Positions 1 through 7,020 of a stretch of DNA of 64,000 nt are shown here, in pieces (the first letter of the stretch is position 1; each line of letters starts with the position of its first letter). The stretch is from DATKZS01 sp035527835 [NCBI: bacterium] (GTDB lineage: Bacteria > RBG-13-61-14): the NCBI GenBank assembly GCA_035527835.1, contig DATKZS010000196.1, forward strand, positions 1 to 64,000, given 5' to 3'. The position numbers were made by a program, and so were the translations under genes. The notes beneath the pieces are model-generated. The model was not told the DNA's origin and searched no databases. It saw nothing but the letters and a program-made list of their open reading frames with translations.

Positions 1-86
1 TTGACTTCCTTACCCCTCAAACCATGCGTCGCAATTCGCTCTGGACTCTCTCAACGGGTCCTATTTATATACTATTTGATCTTGGC

Positions 87-133
87 AAGTGGTCACCAAA
101 TGCTGTCTTATAAGTGGTCAGTAAATGCTGACA
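87..133. mobile_element. Possible end of an IS21-family element (direct repeats)
   Basis: Two copies of a 19-base unit, AAGTGGTCA then CC or GT then AAATGCTG, start at 87 and 112, a 25-base period, and the second ends in TGACA at 133. IS21-family elements end in CA and carry several subterminal repeats of this general kind, so this may be the right end of an element lying left of the window. No transposase is visible, so the call is tentative. The rest of 1-388 shows only a GC-rich stretch near 320-345 that resembles one at 28925-28955. Confidence 0.3.
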
Positions 134-388
134 CTTGGCCCATAACCAATGCAAAATGCATGTCCCGGAGCACGATTCGCTCCTTACGGAGCGCTCCCTG
201 CGGTAGTTTACTCTCTTTCCTCTTAAGGTCAAAAAAAAATATTGCCTTGCGGCTCAGAAAATAACGCGGGAGGCCGGCTCCGCGGGCGACCACGCGCACA
301 AATAAACCGAAGAATCGCCGGCCGGAGGCTGCCTCCCACTCTCAGCAGACCCCTCTCCACCTCGTGGGATCGCAAGGCGCGGACGGCG

Positions 389-952
389 CTATTTTCTCTC
401 ATAGGTTCCGATCAACTCGCCCTGCGCCAGGATGTGGCCCTCCATGGACTTGAGGAGCTCGGTCTTGGTGAGGCCCGGCTTGAGCCCGAGCGCCGCATCC
501 AGCGCGTAGATCTTGAAATGATAGTGGTGCGGGCCGCTGCCGGGAGGCGGCATGGGCCCGGTATAGCCCGGCTGGCCCCGGCCGTTCAGACCATCGGTGG
601 CGGCCCCGGTGGCCGCTTCCTGAAGCGAGGTGACGGTGGGCGGGATGCCGTAGAGCACCCAGTGCACAAAGGGCTGGGGCCGCGGCGCGTCCGGGTCGTC
701 GCAGATCAGCGCCAACTCCTTGGTCCCGGCCGGAGCGCCCGGCCACGCGAGCGGCGGCGACACGTTCTCGCCCTCGCCCGTGTACCTCTTCGGGATCGGC
801 TTGCCCGCCTCGAACGCCGTGCTGGTGACGGTGATGGCCACCGCTTTCTCCTCCTTCGCGCCCGACCCCTGGTCGGTGCACGATCCGACCATCGGCGCCA
901 GCAGCAATACCATGCCGACGGCCAGGCCTATTTCCAGCTTCTTCTCGATCAT
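389..952 (-). CDS. YbhB/YbcL (PEBP) family lipoprotein
   Basis: A 187-residue phosphatidylethanolamine-binding-protein family member (Raf kinase inhibitor-like, YbhB/YbcL). Bacterial members bind small anionic ligands, but their physiological role is mostly unknown. The family core is clear: an early GENVSPPL stretch, the ligand-pocket segment DDPDAP followed by FVHWVLYGIP, and a late GPHHYHFKIYALD block. The start at 952 is chosen over an upstream ATG because AAGGAGG lies just upstream and because it yields a lipoprotein signal: a hydrophobic run followed by VGSC with Cys25 as the likely lipidated residue. It is probably membrane-anchored in the periplasm. It is divergent from the next gene, with about 100 bases between starts, so both promoters must lie there. 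Confidence 0.88.
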   Translation of the reverse strand: MIEKKLEIGLAVGMVLLLAPMVGSCTDQGSGAKEEKAVAITVTSTAFEAGKPIPKRYTGEGENVSPPLAWPGAPAGTKELALICDDPDAPRPQPFVHWVLYGIPPTVTSLQEAATGAATDGLNGRGQPGYTGPMPPPGSGPHHYHFKIYALDAALGLKPGLTKTELLKSMEGHILAQGELIGTYERK

Positions 953-1057
953 GGCTTTCCCCCTCCTTTCCCTAAATACATAACCACCGCGGGCGAAAAA
1001 GCAAGCCTCCTTATAAAACCTTGATTCTCTCACTCCCGCCGCCTAGAATGTTCTCTC

Positions 1058-2026
1058 ATGCGGGCTCTTTATTTTGACGGGGCGCGGATCGGGCTCAAGG
1101 AGGTGGATGCGCCGCGGCCGGGGCCGGGAGAGGCCCTGGTCCGGGTGCGGGCCGCCGGCATCTGCGGCACGGACCTGGAGATCGTGAAGGGCTACATGGG
1201 TTTTGTCGGCGTGCCCGGCCACGAGTTCGCGGGCGTGATCGTCGAGGCCCCGGACCGGAGCTGGATCGGCCGCCGGGTCACCGGCGAGATCAACCTGGCC
1301 TGCGGCCATTGCCGCTTCTGCGGGCAGGGCCTCCCCCGCCATTGCCCGAATCGCGCCGTGCTCGGCATCGTCAACAAGGACGGCGCGTTCGCACAGTACC
1401 TCACGCTCCCGGTCGCCAACCTCCACGCGGTCCCTGATGATCTGGACGACGAGACCGCGGTATTCGTGGAGCCGGTGGCGGCGTGTTACGAGATATTGGA
1501 ACAGGCCGGCCTGGCCGGGAAGCGCGTCGCGGTCCTGGGCGACGGCAAGCAGGGCATCCTGGCCGCGCGGGTCCTGGCCGCGGAGGGCGTAAAAGAGATC
1601 GCGCTCGCGGGCCGCCATCCGGAAAAGCTCGCGCGGGCGAAGGCGGACGGGATCACCACTTTCATGATCTCCGACCTGCTGGCCGCGGCCGCGGACCCCT
1701 TCAGCAAATTCGACGCCGTGGTGGAGGCCACGGGCCGGACGGACGGCTTCGCGGCCGCCCTCGCCTGCGTCCGGCCGCGCGGCGTGATTATTCAGAAGTC
1801 CACGGTGGCGGGACCGGTCCCGGTTGACCTTTCCCGCGTGGTGGTGGACGAGGTCACGGTGATCGGCTCCCGCTGCGGCCCGTTTCCGCCGGCCATCCGC
1901 GCGCTGGCCGCCGGCAAGGTCAAGGTCAAGGATCTGATCAGCGGCCGCTACCCGCTCGCGCGGGGCGAGCAAGCATTCGCGGCCGCGTCGGAGCCGGGGG
2001 CGATGAAGGTCGTGGTGAGTATGTAG
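1058..2026 (+). CDS. Zinc-dependent medium-chain alcohol dehydrogenase
   Basis: A 322-residue medium-chain dehydrogenase/reductase. The catalytic zinc site is visible as GICGTDLE (Cys36) and GHE (His55, Glu56), with a later VEPVAACYE segment. Four structural-zinc cysteines lie at 82, 85, 88 and 96. The Rossmann part follows with VAVLGDGKQG near 165. Family members oxidise alcohols, polyols or threonine with NAD(P)+. The substrate cannot be read from the sequence. The protein is somewhat shorter than the usual 340-350 residues, mostly at the C-terminus. No partner gene is adjacent. The downstream gap holds a 9-base-word repeat. Confidence 0.88.
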   Translation: MRALYFDGARIGLKEVDAPRPGPGEALVRVRAAGICGTDLEIVKGYMGFVGVPGHEFAGVIVEAPDRSWIGRRVTGEINLACGHCRFCGQGLPRHCPNRAVLGIVNKDGAFAQYLTLPVANLHAVPDDLDDETAVFVEPVAACYEILEQAGLAGKRVAVLGDGKQGILAARVLAAEGVKEIALAGRHPEKLARAKADGITTFMISDLLAAAADPFSKFDAVVEATGRTDGFAAALACVRPRGVIIQKSTVAGPVPVDLSRVVVDEVTVIGSRCGPFPPAIRALAAGKVKVKDLISGRYPLARGEQAFAAASEPGAMKVVVSM

Positions 2027-2032
2027 AGACGG

Positions 2033-2140
2033 TTTCAGGACCCTGATAAGAATTTTAACAAGGATATTCAGGATGTTAAGGATAAAAAAAAGATGAAATA
2101 ATCCTGGAAATCCTGAACATCCCTGTTAATAATTTCTTCA
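2033..2140. repeat. 9-mer AGGAT word repeat with inverted arm
   Basis: Around 2058-2090 there are successive 9-base words ending in AGGAT (AACAAGGAT, ATTCAGGAT, GTTAAGGAT). Around 2100-2130 a partly complementary arm follows. The same design recurs at 22548, 34727 and 53950. Confidence 0.65.
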
Positions 2141-2150
2141 ATTTATGTAA

Positions 2151-3092
2151 ATGGAAAACGAGGAACATACATCTCGCGCACGCCTCCCCGCGAGTCCGGG
2201 ACGGATGGTGGCGAGGAGGCTGGGCCGCAACTGGTGGGCCATGGCCGGCCTGATTATTATCATCATCCTGTTGGGCCTTGCCGTGTTCGCGCCCTGGATC
2301 GCGCCCTACGGCTACGAAAAAATTGACTACCAGGCCAAGCTGGCCGGCCCCTCCTGGGCCCATTGGCTGGGCTGCGACTTCCTGGGCCGCGACCTCATGT
2401 CCCGCATGATTTACGGCGCGCGCGTCTCGCTGGCGGTGGCCGTGGTCTCGACGCTCATCAGCCTGGGGCTGGGCACGGCCTACGGCTCGATCTCCGGCTA
2501 CGCCGGCGGCCGCCTCGACAACGCCATGATGCGGGTGGTGGACGTGATCTATTCCTTCCCCGACCTCCTCCTCATCATCCTGGTCAACGCCAGCATCAAC
2601 CGCGAGTGGCTCGACGGCCTGCTCGCCCGCCCGGGCCTCGGCCTGATCGCCCTCTTCGTCAACGCCGACAACCTGGCGCTGCTCATCGCCTTGTCGCTGG
2701 TGAGCTGGGTGTACGTGGCGCGGCTGATCCGGGGCGAGGTGCTCCGGCTCCGGGAGGAAACCTATATCGAGGCCGCAAGAGCGCTGGGCGTCGGACACAC
2801 CGGGATCATCGTCCGCCACATCCTGCCCAACACCTGGGGACCGCTCATCGTCACCCTCACCTTCCGCATCCCGGCCGTGATCCTGGCCGAGAGCACCCTG
2901 TCCTTCATCGGGCTCGGCATCCAGCCGCCCAAGTCGTCGTGGGGCACACTCGCCGCCGACGGATGGACCTCAATGCAGTTCTACCCCCGACTCATCCTCG
3001 CCCCCAGCATCGCCATCTTCATCACCATGATCGCCTTCAACTTCCTGGGCGACGGACTGCGCGACGCCCTCGCCCCCGAGCGCAAGGTTTGA
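2151..3092 (+). CDS. Peptide/nickel-type ABC transporter permease (OppC/DppC family)
   Basis: A 313-residue inner-membrane permease of the OppC/DppC family. An N-terminal membrane segment (about 31-50) leads into a periplasmic region containing GCDFLGRDLMSR, which is typical of OppC. The permease core then carries the ATPase-docking EAA motif (EAARALGVGHTGIIVRH, about 205-221). Transporters of this type need an OppB partner, one or two ATPases and a solute-binding protein. None is adjacent, so this is an orphan whose partners must be elsewhere, if it works at all. The upstream region has no strong ribosome site, and an in-frame ATG at 2205 is an alternative start. Confidence 0.88.
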   Translation: MENEEHTSRARLPASPGRMVARRLGRNWWAMAGLIIIIILLGLAVFAPWIAPYGYEKIDYQAKLAGPSWAHWLGCDFLGRDLMSRMIYGARVSLAVAVVSTLISLGLGTAYGSISGYAGGRLDNAMMRVVDVIYSFPDLLLIILVNASINREWLDGLLARPGLGLIALFVNADNLALLIALSLVSWVYVARLIRGEVLRLREETYIEAARALGVGHTGIIVRHILPNTWGPLIVTLTFRIPAVILAESTLSFIGLGIQPPKSSWGTLAADGWTSMQFYPRLILAPSIAIFITMIAFNFLGDGLRDALAPERKV

Positions 3093-3106
3093 CCCCGAGA
3101 CAATGC

Positions 3107-3463
3107 TCTCCTGAATAAATGGACCGGAGAACCGCCAAGGCGCCAAGAACGCCAAGAGTTACGATTTTATTACAAGCCTAAGCCCGGCTTCGCGCCGCCG
3201 CCAAGCCCACTTCGCCGAAGTAGCTTCGGCTACGAAGGCTGAACCTGCCCGCCGTATGACTTTGGCAGGCGGGAGCGCTATGTCGCGCCGGAGGCCGGGC
3301 AAAAGATTTTTTCTCGGCGCTCCAGTCGGCCGGTTCGCCAAGCAGGTCGGGGCCAAAGTTAAAAAGCTTTTTTAAGTCCCGGCGCAAAGAAACACCAAAT
3401 TCTGCTGGGCGATCCTTGGCGGTCTTGGCGCCTTGGCGTTTTTCTTAGTGTCTATTTCGGACA
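3107..3463. mobile_element. MITE-like element, copy 1
   Basis: About 357 bases with imperfect terminal inverted repeats: the left end reads GGACCGGAGAACCGCCAAG and the right end is TTCTTAGTGTCTATTTCGGACA. Both ends match the element at 4563-4804. The left arm carries three CGCCAAG words spaced by G and AA, and the right arm carries the reverse complement. The interior is GC-rich and has no credible gene. Ends are approximate because the left terminus has diverged. Confidence 0.55.
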
Positions 3464-3517
3464 ATAATGCCTCAAGATTAGAAATTTTAATCCGCGAAAA
3501 AAAATTGTATTTTCTTG

Positions 3518-3547
3518 TTGACTTTGCCCCCTATACAAGGCTAGTAT
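3518..3547 (+). promoter_or_regulatory. Sigma70-type promoter for the AraC-type gene
   Basis: TTGACT at 3518-3523 and TAGTAT at 3542-3547 with an 18-base spacer. It lies about 55 bases past the right end of the MITE-like element and about 200 bases upstream of the start codon, which implies a long leader. Confidence 0.45.
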
Positions 3548-3741
3548 ATGGAAAGGGAAAAGGGAAAGGCCGCGGCCCATGGATGGCGAGGGTCTGGCGC
3601 CCGGAAGACGCGCCGGGCTCCCTGGCCATAAAATATCAACTCCGGGCGCCTATAACTGTCAGCCGCGGCCTTGCAAGAGAAGTGCAGAACGCCCCGCAGA
3701 TCCAGGCCCGCCGGGCCGGCAAGTCGAGAGGGAGAAAGAAC

Positions 3742-4395
3742 ATGGCCAACGTCATCATTTATTTTCATGACCCGACGGAGGGGGCGGCGCTCCGCCGGCC
3801 GGTGGGAGACGGGGTCAATTTCACCATGGCCCGGGGCTGGGACGACTTGAGCGGAAGGCTCTCCGAGGGCCGGCCCTGCGACCTCATCATCCTGGAGGGA
3901 GCGCCCACCGGGCTCAAGCCCGATCTGGCCCGCCGTATCAAGAAGATCAAGGACATCCCGGTCTTATTCTTCGAGGAAAAAAAGCCCGAGGCGGGTCCCT
4001 CCGCCGGCGCCGAGTGCCCGCCCCAGAGCGAGGTCTGGAAGGAGGCCGCCGCCCTCGCCTGTTCCGCCGACCCCATGGAAAAGGCCCGCCAGTTCATGGA
4101 CGACAACTTCCGCGAGCAGCTCACCCTGGACCAGATCGCCGCCGTCGCCGGAATCTCCGCCAGCTACTTCTGCCGCCGCTTCAAGGGCAGGCTCGGGGAG
4201 TCGCCCATCACCTATCTCCGCAACCTCCGCATCGCCCGCGCCTCCTACCTGCTCGAGCACACCAGCCTCCAGCTCGCCGAGATCACCCAGCAGAGCGGGT
4301 TCTTCTCCGTCTCCTACTTCTGCCGCGAGTTCAAAAAGGCCATCGGCATCTCCCCCATCCAGCACCGGAGGGAGAGCGGGAGAAAGAAGGTTTAG
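3742..4395 (+). CDS. AraC-family regulator with degenerate receiver-like N-terminus
   Basis: A 217-residue transcription factor. The last 100 residues form the two helix-turn-helix units of AraC/XylS proteins: AAVAGISASYFCRRFK, then ITQQSGFFSVSYFCREFK, ending ISPIQHRR. The N-terminal part looks like a shrunken response-regulator receiver (strand NVIIYF, then CDLIILEG, then IKKIKDIPVLFF) without a clear phosphoacceptor Asp, so it may be a pseudo-receiver; that part is inference. The start at 3742 follows GAGGGAG with good spacing. The frame is open further upstream, but that stretch is repeat and leader. The gene sits between two copies of a MITE-like element. Its targets are unknown. Confidence 0.8.
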   Translation: MANVIIYFHDPTEGAALRRPVGDGVNFTMARGWDDLSGRLSEGRPCDLIILEGAPTGLKPDLARRIKKIKDIPVLFFEEKKPEAGPSAGAECPPQSEVWKEAAALACSADPMEKARQFMDDNFREQLTLDQIAAVAGISASYFCRRFKGRLGESPITYLRNLRIARASYLLEHTSLQLAEITQQSGFFSVSYFCREFKKAIGISPIQHRRESGRKKV

Positions 4396-4562
4396 AGGTT
4401 CGAGGACTTGTCCACGGCGATGGCTGATAAATTGAAACGGCAACGGGGTTTAGAAATTACGGCGCGCAAAAACTTCGGCAATGCAATCCGTCAACCCTGA
4501 ACATCCTTAAATTTAATCTCTTGGCCCCGATGAGCCTCGGGTCTTAAACCTCAAACCAGTGC

Positions 4563-4804
4563 TGTCCAAAATAAACGGACCGGAGAACCGCCAAGACGCC
4601 AAGGATTATTTTTAAACACGATTTTAAGAGGGCTGGGGTGCGAATATTTCTTGCTTGGCGCTCCCGTCGGCCGGTTCGCCAAGCCGGTTGGGGCCAACGC
4701 TGCGGAGCTGTTCTTTGCCGGGCCGCCAAGAAACATCATGATTTACTTGGCGATTCCTGGCGCTCTTGGCGTCTTGGCGGTTTTCTTACGGCCTATTTTG
4801 GACA
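4563..4804. mobile_element. MITE-like element, copy 2
   Basis: A 242-base element with clear terminal inverted repeats. The left end TGTCCAAAATAAACGGACC matches the reverse complement of the right end, TGTCCAAAATAGGCCGTAAG. The similarity continues inward through AACCGCCAAGACGCCAAG on both sides, about 40 bases per arm. There is no coding capacity. It lies 170 bases past the AraC-type gene. Flanking 4396-4562 and 4811-4840 hold only short AAACCTC-type heptamer runs. Confidence 0.65.
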
Positions 4805-4844
4805 AGAGTGACCTCAAACCCCAAACCTCAAACCTCACTCATCC

Positions 4845-5660
4845 TCACCGGCGCCGCGCGCCAGGCTTGCGCCGCGGCCGGGGCGCCGCGGCCGGGCCGG
4901 TGTCCTCGCCCAGGCCCGAGACCACATAGGTCCCGGACCGGCCGTCGCGGTAGAGCATGATCAGACCCTGGTTCTCCGCGTCCTCCAACAGGCCGTTGAA
5001 CATGCGGTAGCCGTAGTTGCCCTCGTCAAAGCTCGGGTCCTTGCGCTTCATCGTGTCCTTCACCATCGAGGCGTAGATCACCGGCTTGTTCTCACGCATC
5101 AAGGCCGTCACCGAATCCAAGAGCAGCCCGAAGACCTCCTTCTTGCCCTCCGGCAGCTTGCCAGAGCCGGCGCCCTGGTCCTTCACCACCGTCTTCAGGT
5201 CCTCGTAGTAAATGAACTCGTCGCAGTTGTCGCGCAAAAGCTCGGAGGTCGAGCCGCGCATCCCGAGACCGATCACGTATTTCCCGTTCTCCTTGAGCTT
5301 GCTCATCAGCGGCGAGAAGTCCGAGTCGCCGGACACGATGACAAAGGTGTCAATGTGCGCCTTGGCATAGGCCAGGTCAATGGCGTCCACCACCAGCCGG
5401 ATGTCCGCCGAGTTCTTGCCCGTGATGTCGCGCTTGGGGATCTCGATCAGTTCGATCGCGGCCTCGTGCAGCTTCTGCTTGTAATCCGAGTACCGCACCC
5501 AGTCCGCGTAAGCCCGTTTCACGATGATCTTGCCCTTCTCAACCAGCCGCGCCAGAACCCGCGTGATGTCGAACCGCCCGCCGCCTTGCTTGAACCCCAG
5601 CGCCAGGTTCTCGAAATCTATGAACACCGCCAGCCTTCGCTCTTGTTCTACTATTTGCAT
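4845..5660 (-). CDS. NYN-domain protein with C-terminal OST-HTH/LOTUS domain
   Basis: A 271-residue protein. The N-terminal 150 residues are a NYN (LabA/DUF88) PIN-like nuclease fold: FIDFENL with Asp15, then DIRLVVDAID, then the signature IVSGDSDFSPL near 105-115, followed by a GLGMRGSTSELL strand-turn. These acidic residues are the expected metal ligands. The C-terminal part (about 165-250) resembles an OST-HTH/LOTUS RNA-binding domain. The pairing is common in bacteria and suggests RNA binding or cleavage, but no substrate is known. The tail is Arg-rich and could be disordered. Transcription runs toward the MITE-like element. Confidence 0.85.
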   Translation of the reverse strand: MQIVEQERRLAVFIDFENLALGFKQGGGRFDITRVLARLVEKGKIIVKRAYADWVRYSDYKQKLHEAAIELIEIPKRDITGKNSADIRLVVDAIDLAYAKAHIDTFVIVSGDSDFSPLMSKLKENGKYVIGLGMRGSTSELLRDNCDEFIYYEDLKTVVKDQGAGSGKLPEGKKEVFGLLLDSVTALMRENKPVIYASMVKDTMKRKDPSFDEGNYGYRMFNGLLEDAENQGLIMLYRDGRSGTYVVSGLGEDTGPAAAPRPRRKPGARRR

Positions 5661-5702
5661 GAATTAGGCTCCTTATTCTCCTGATTACCATAACCGCTTA
5701 TG

Positions 5703-5798
5703 CGGGTTTTTGGTTTGTAGTTTGTGGTTTGCGGTTAATGCCCGACAAGCCGGACTTGAATCGGAAACCACAAACCAAAAACCACAAACTACAAACTA
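5703..5798. repeat. Inverted heptamer array (TTTGTGG words)
   Basis: The left arm (5703-5735) has GGTTTGTAG/TTTGTGG/TTTGCGG words. The right arm (5763-5798) holds the complementary AAACCAC/AAACTAC words. It can form a long imperfect hairpin between two minus-strand genes and slightly overlaps the 3' end of the HIT gene. Confidence 0.7.
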
Positions 5799-6140
5799 TC
5801 CCAACCCATGAAGCGGCCTGCCCCCGATCAGGTGCAAATGCAAATGAAACACCACCTGGCCCGCTTCCCGGTTCGTGTTGATCACGCAGCGGTAGCCGTC
5901 ATCCGCGACCCCCAGTTCCCGGGCCAGCCTGGCCGCCGCCGCGAACAGGTCGCCCATCAAGTTCTGGTTCGACTCATTAATGCCGTTCACCGACTCAACG
6001 TGCTCGCGCGGCACGATCAGCACGTGCACCGGAGCAATGGGGTGGACGTCCTTGAAGGCCACCAGGACCCCGTCCTCGTAAACCGTCTCCGAGGGTATGG
6101 TCCCGGCGATGATCTTGCAGAACAGGCAGTCGTCCGGCAT
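5796..6140 (-). CDS. HIT-family (HinT-like) nucleotide hydrolase
   Basis: A 114-residue HIT protein of the HinT/PKCI type, a cytosolic purine-nucleotide phosphoramidase. The start DDCLFCKIIAG is characteristic. The middle carries VLVAFKDVHPIAPVHVLIVP, and the catalytic histidine triad HLHLHLIGG lies at 99-107. The length is normal for the family. The start at 6140 is preferred over one eleven codons upstream because an AAGGGGGG ribosome site fits it. The gene is solitary, with the NYN gene downstream on the same strand about 135 bases away and a heptamer hairpin between. Confidence 0.92.
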   Translation of the reverse strand: MPDDCLFCKIIAGTIPSETVYEDGVLVAFKDVHPIAPVHVLIVPREHVESVNGINESNQNLMGDLFAAAARLARELGVADDGYRCVINTNREAGQVVFHLHLHLIGGRPLHGLG

Positions 6141-6200
6141 CGTTGGTTCCCCCCTTTTCGGGCCTCGATTCACCGTTTATTCTGGGGCCAAGGCGCTCTA

Positions 6201-6229
6201 TTGTCAAATCCGAAGAAATGCGGTATTAA
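6201..6229 (+). promoter_or_regulatory. Candidate sigma70 promoter
   Basis: TTGTCA at 6201-6206 and TATTAA at 6224-6229 with a 17-base spacer, about 90 bases upstream of the gene at 6318. A second TATAAT-like box at 6253 lacks a good -35. Confidence 0.35.
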
Positions 6230-6317
6230 TGGACTATATGATGTCGGCGCGGTATAATCCGGCCGGACCCGGATGGCCCGGCCCATCATCCAACAGCGAT
6301 TGAGAAAGGAACCCTGA

Positions 6318-6863
6318 ATGCGCGTCAAAGGAACACTGGTCCTGGATTACGTCCGCATAATCCGCGCGAACCGCGGCCAGGACTGGTCCAAGTATCTGAC
6401 CCCCGAGGACTGGCAAATCATTGACAGCCAGGTGCTGTCCTCGCAATGGTACCCCTATGACTCTTTCCGCCGCATCGCCTTTGCCGTCTTCAAGGTGATC
6501 GCCAAGGGCAACCTGAAAACCGCCGAGACCTTCGGCCGCTTCACCGTCAAGAACATGCTCGGAGTGTACAAGAACATCCTCGTGCCCGGCGACCCCGCCG
6601 CCAGCATGGACAAGCTGGCCCGCCTCCGCCGCACCTTTTTCGAAGGCGAAATGGACACCAAGATACTCGAGCACGGCAAGGGATGGCTCCGCTACGAGAT
6701 CATCGTGTTCGCCCAGGAGGAAGACAACGAGCGCATCGAAGCCTTCTGCCACCAGGCCGCCGGAAACCTCATCGAGATCACGGAACAGTCCGGAGGCAAA
6801 AACATCAAGGCCGACATCTCCCTCAAATCCACGGGCGGAGAGATCAAGGTGAGCTGGGAATAA
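6318..6863 (+). CDS. DUF2378-like protein of unknown function
   Basis: A 181-residue soluble protein. The layout (VKGTLVLDYVRIIRA, then a W-Y-P-Y-D-F block with helices, then a late beta-rich YEIIVFAQEED region) resembles the DUF2378/TIGR02265 family known mainly from myxobacteria, whose role is unknown. That assignment is from memory of the pattern and is uncertain. There are no membrane segments and no catalytic motif I recognise. An AAGGAACCCTGA stretch precedes the ATG. It stands alone between the divergent HIT gene and a glycosyltransferase-like gene. Confidence 0.6.
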   Translation: MRVKGTLVLDYVRIIRANRGQDWSKYLTPEDWQIIDSQVLSSQWYPYDSFRRIAFAVFKVIAKGNLKTAETFGRFTVKNMLGVYKNILVPGDPAASMDKLARLRRTFFEGEMDTKILEHGKGWLRYEIIVFAQEEDNERIEAFCHQAAGNLIEITEQSGGKNIKADISLKSTGGEIKVSWE

Positions 6864-6865
6864 AT

Positions 6866-6968
6866 AGTAAGGATGAGGGATGAAGGATGAAACAAGGATG
6901 CCCGGTGCTCAGGGGTTCATTCCCGAGCTTTCATCCTTCACCCTTCACACTTTCATACTTTCAAACTC
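6866..6968. repeat. Inverted heptamer array (AGGATGA words)
   Basis: AGGATGA, GGGATGA and AGGATGA run head to tail near 6870-6890. TTCATCC/TTCACCC words lie in the complementary sense near 6938-6966. Same architecture as the TTTGTGG arrays with a different word. Confidence 0.6.
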
Positions 6969-7020
6969 CCGGATGACTCCCGCCCTTGGCCCGCCCCGGG
7001 GCAGGCCGTATAATTGAAGA

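Noticed and set aside
4811-4840. Telomere-like AAACCTC/AAACCCC repeats
   Set aside because: Their resemblance to eukaryotic telomere heptamers is superficial: they occur mid-chromosome, in both orientations and with many other words.
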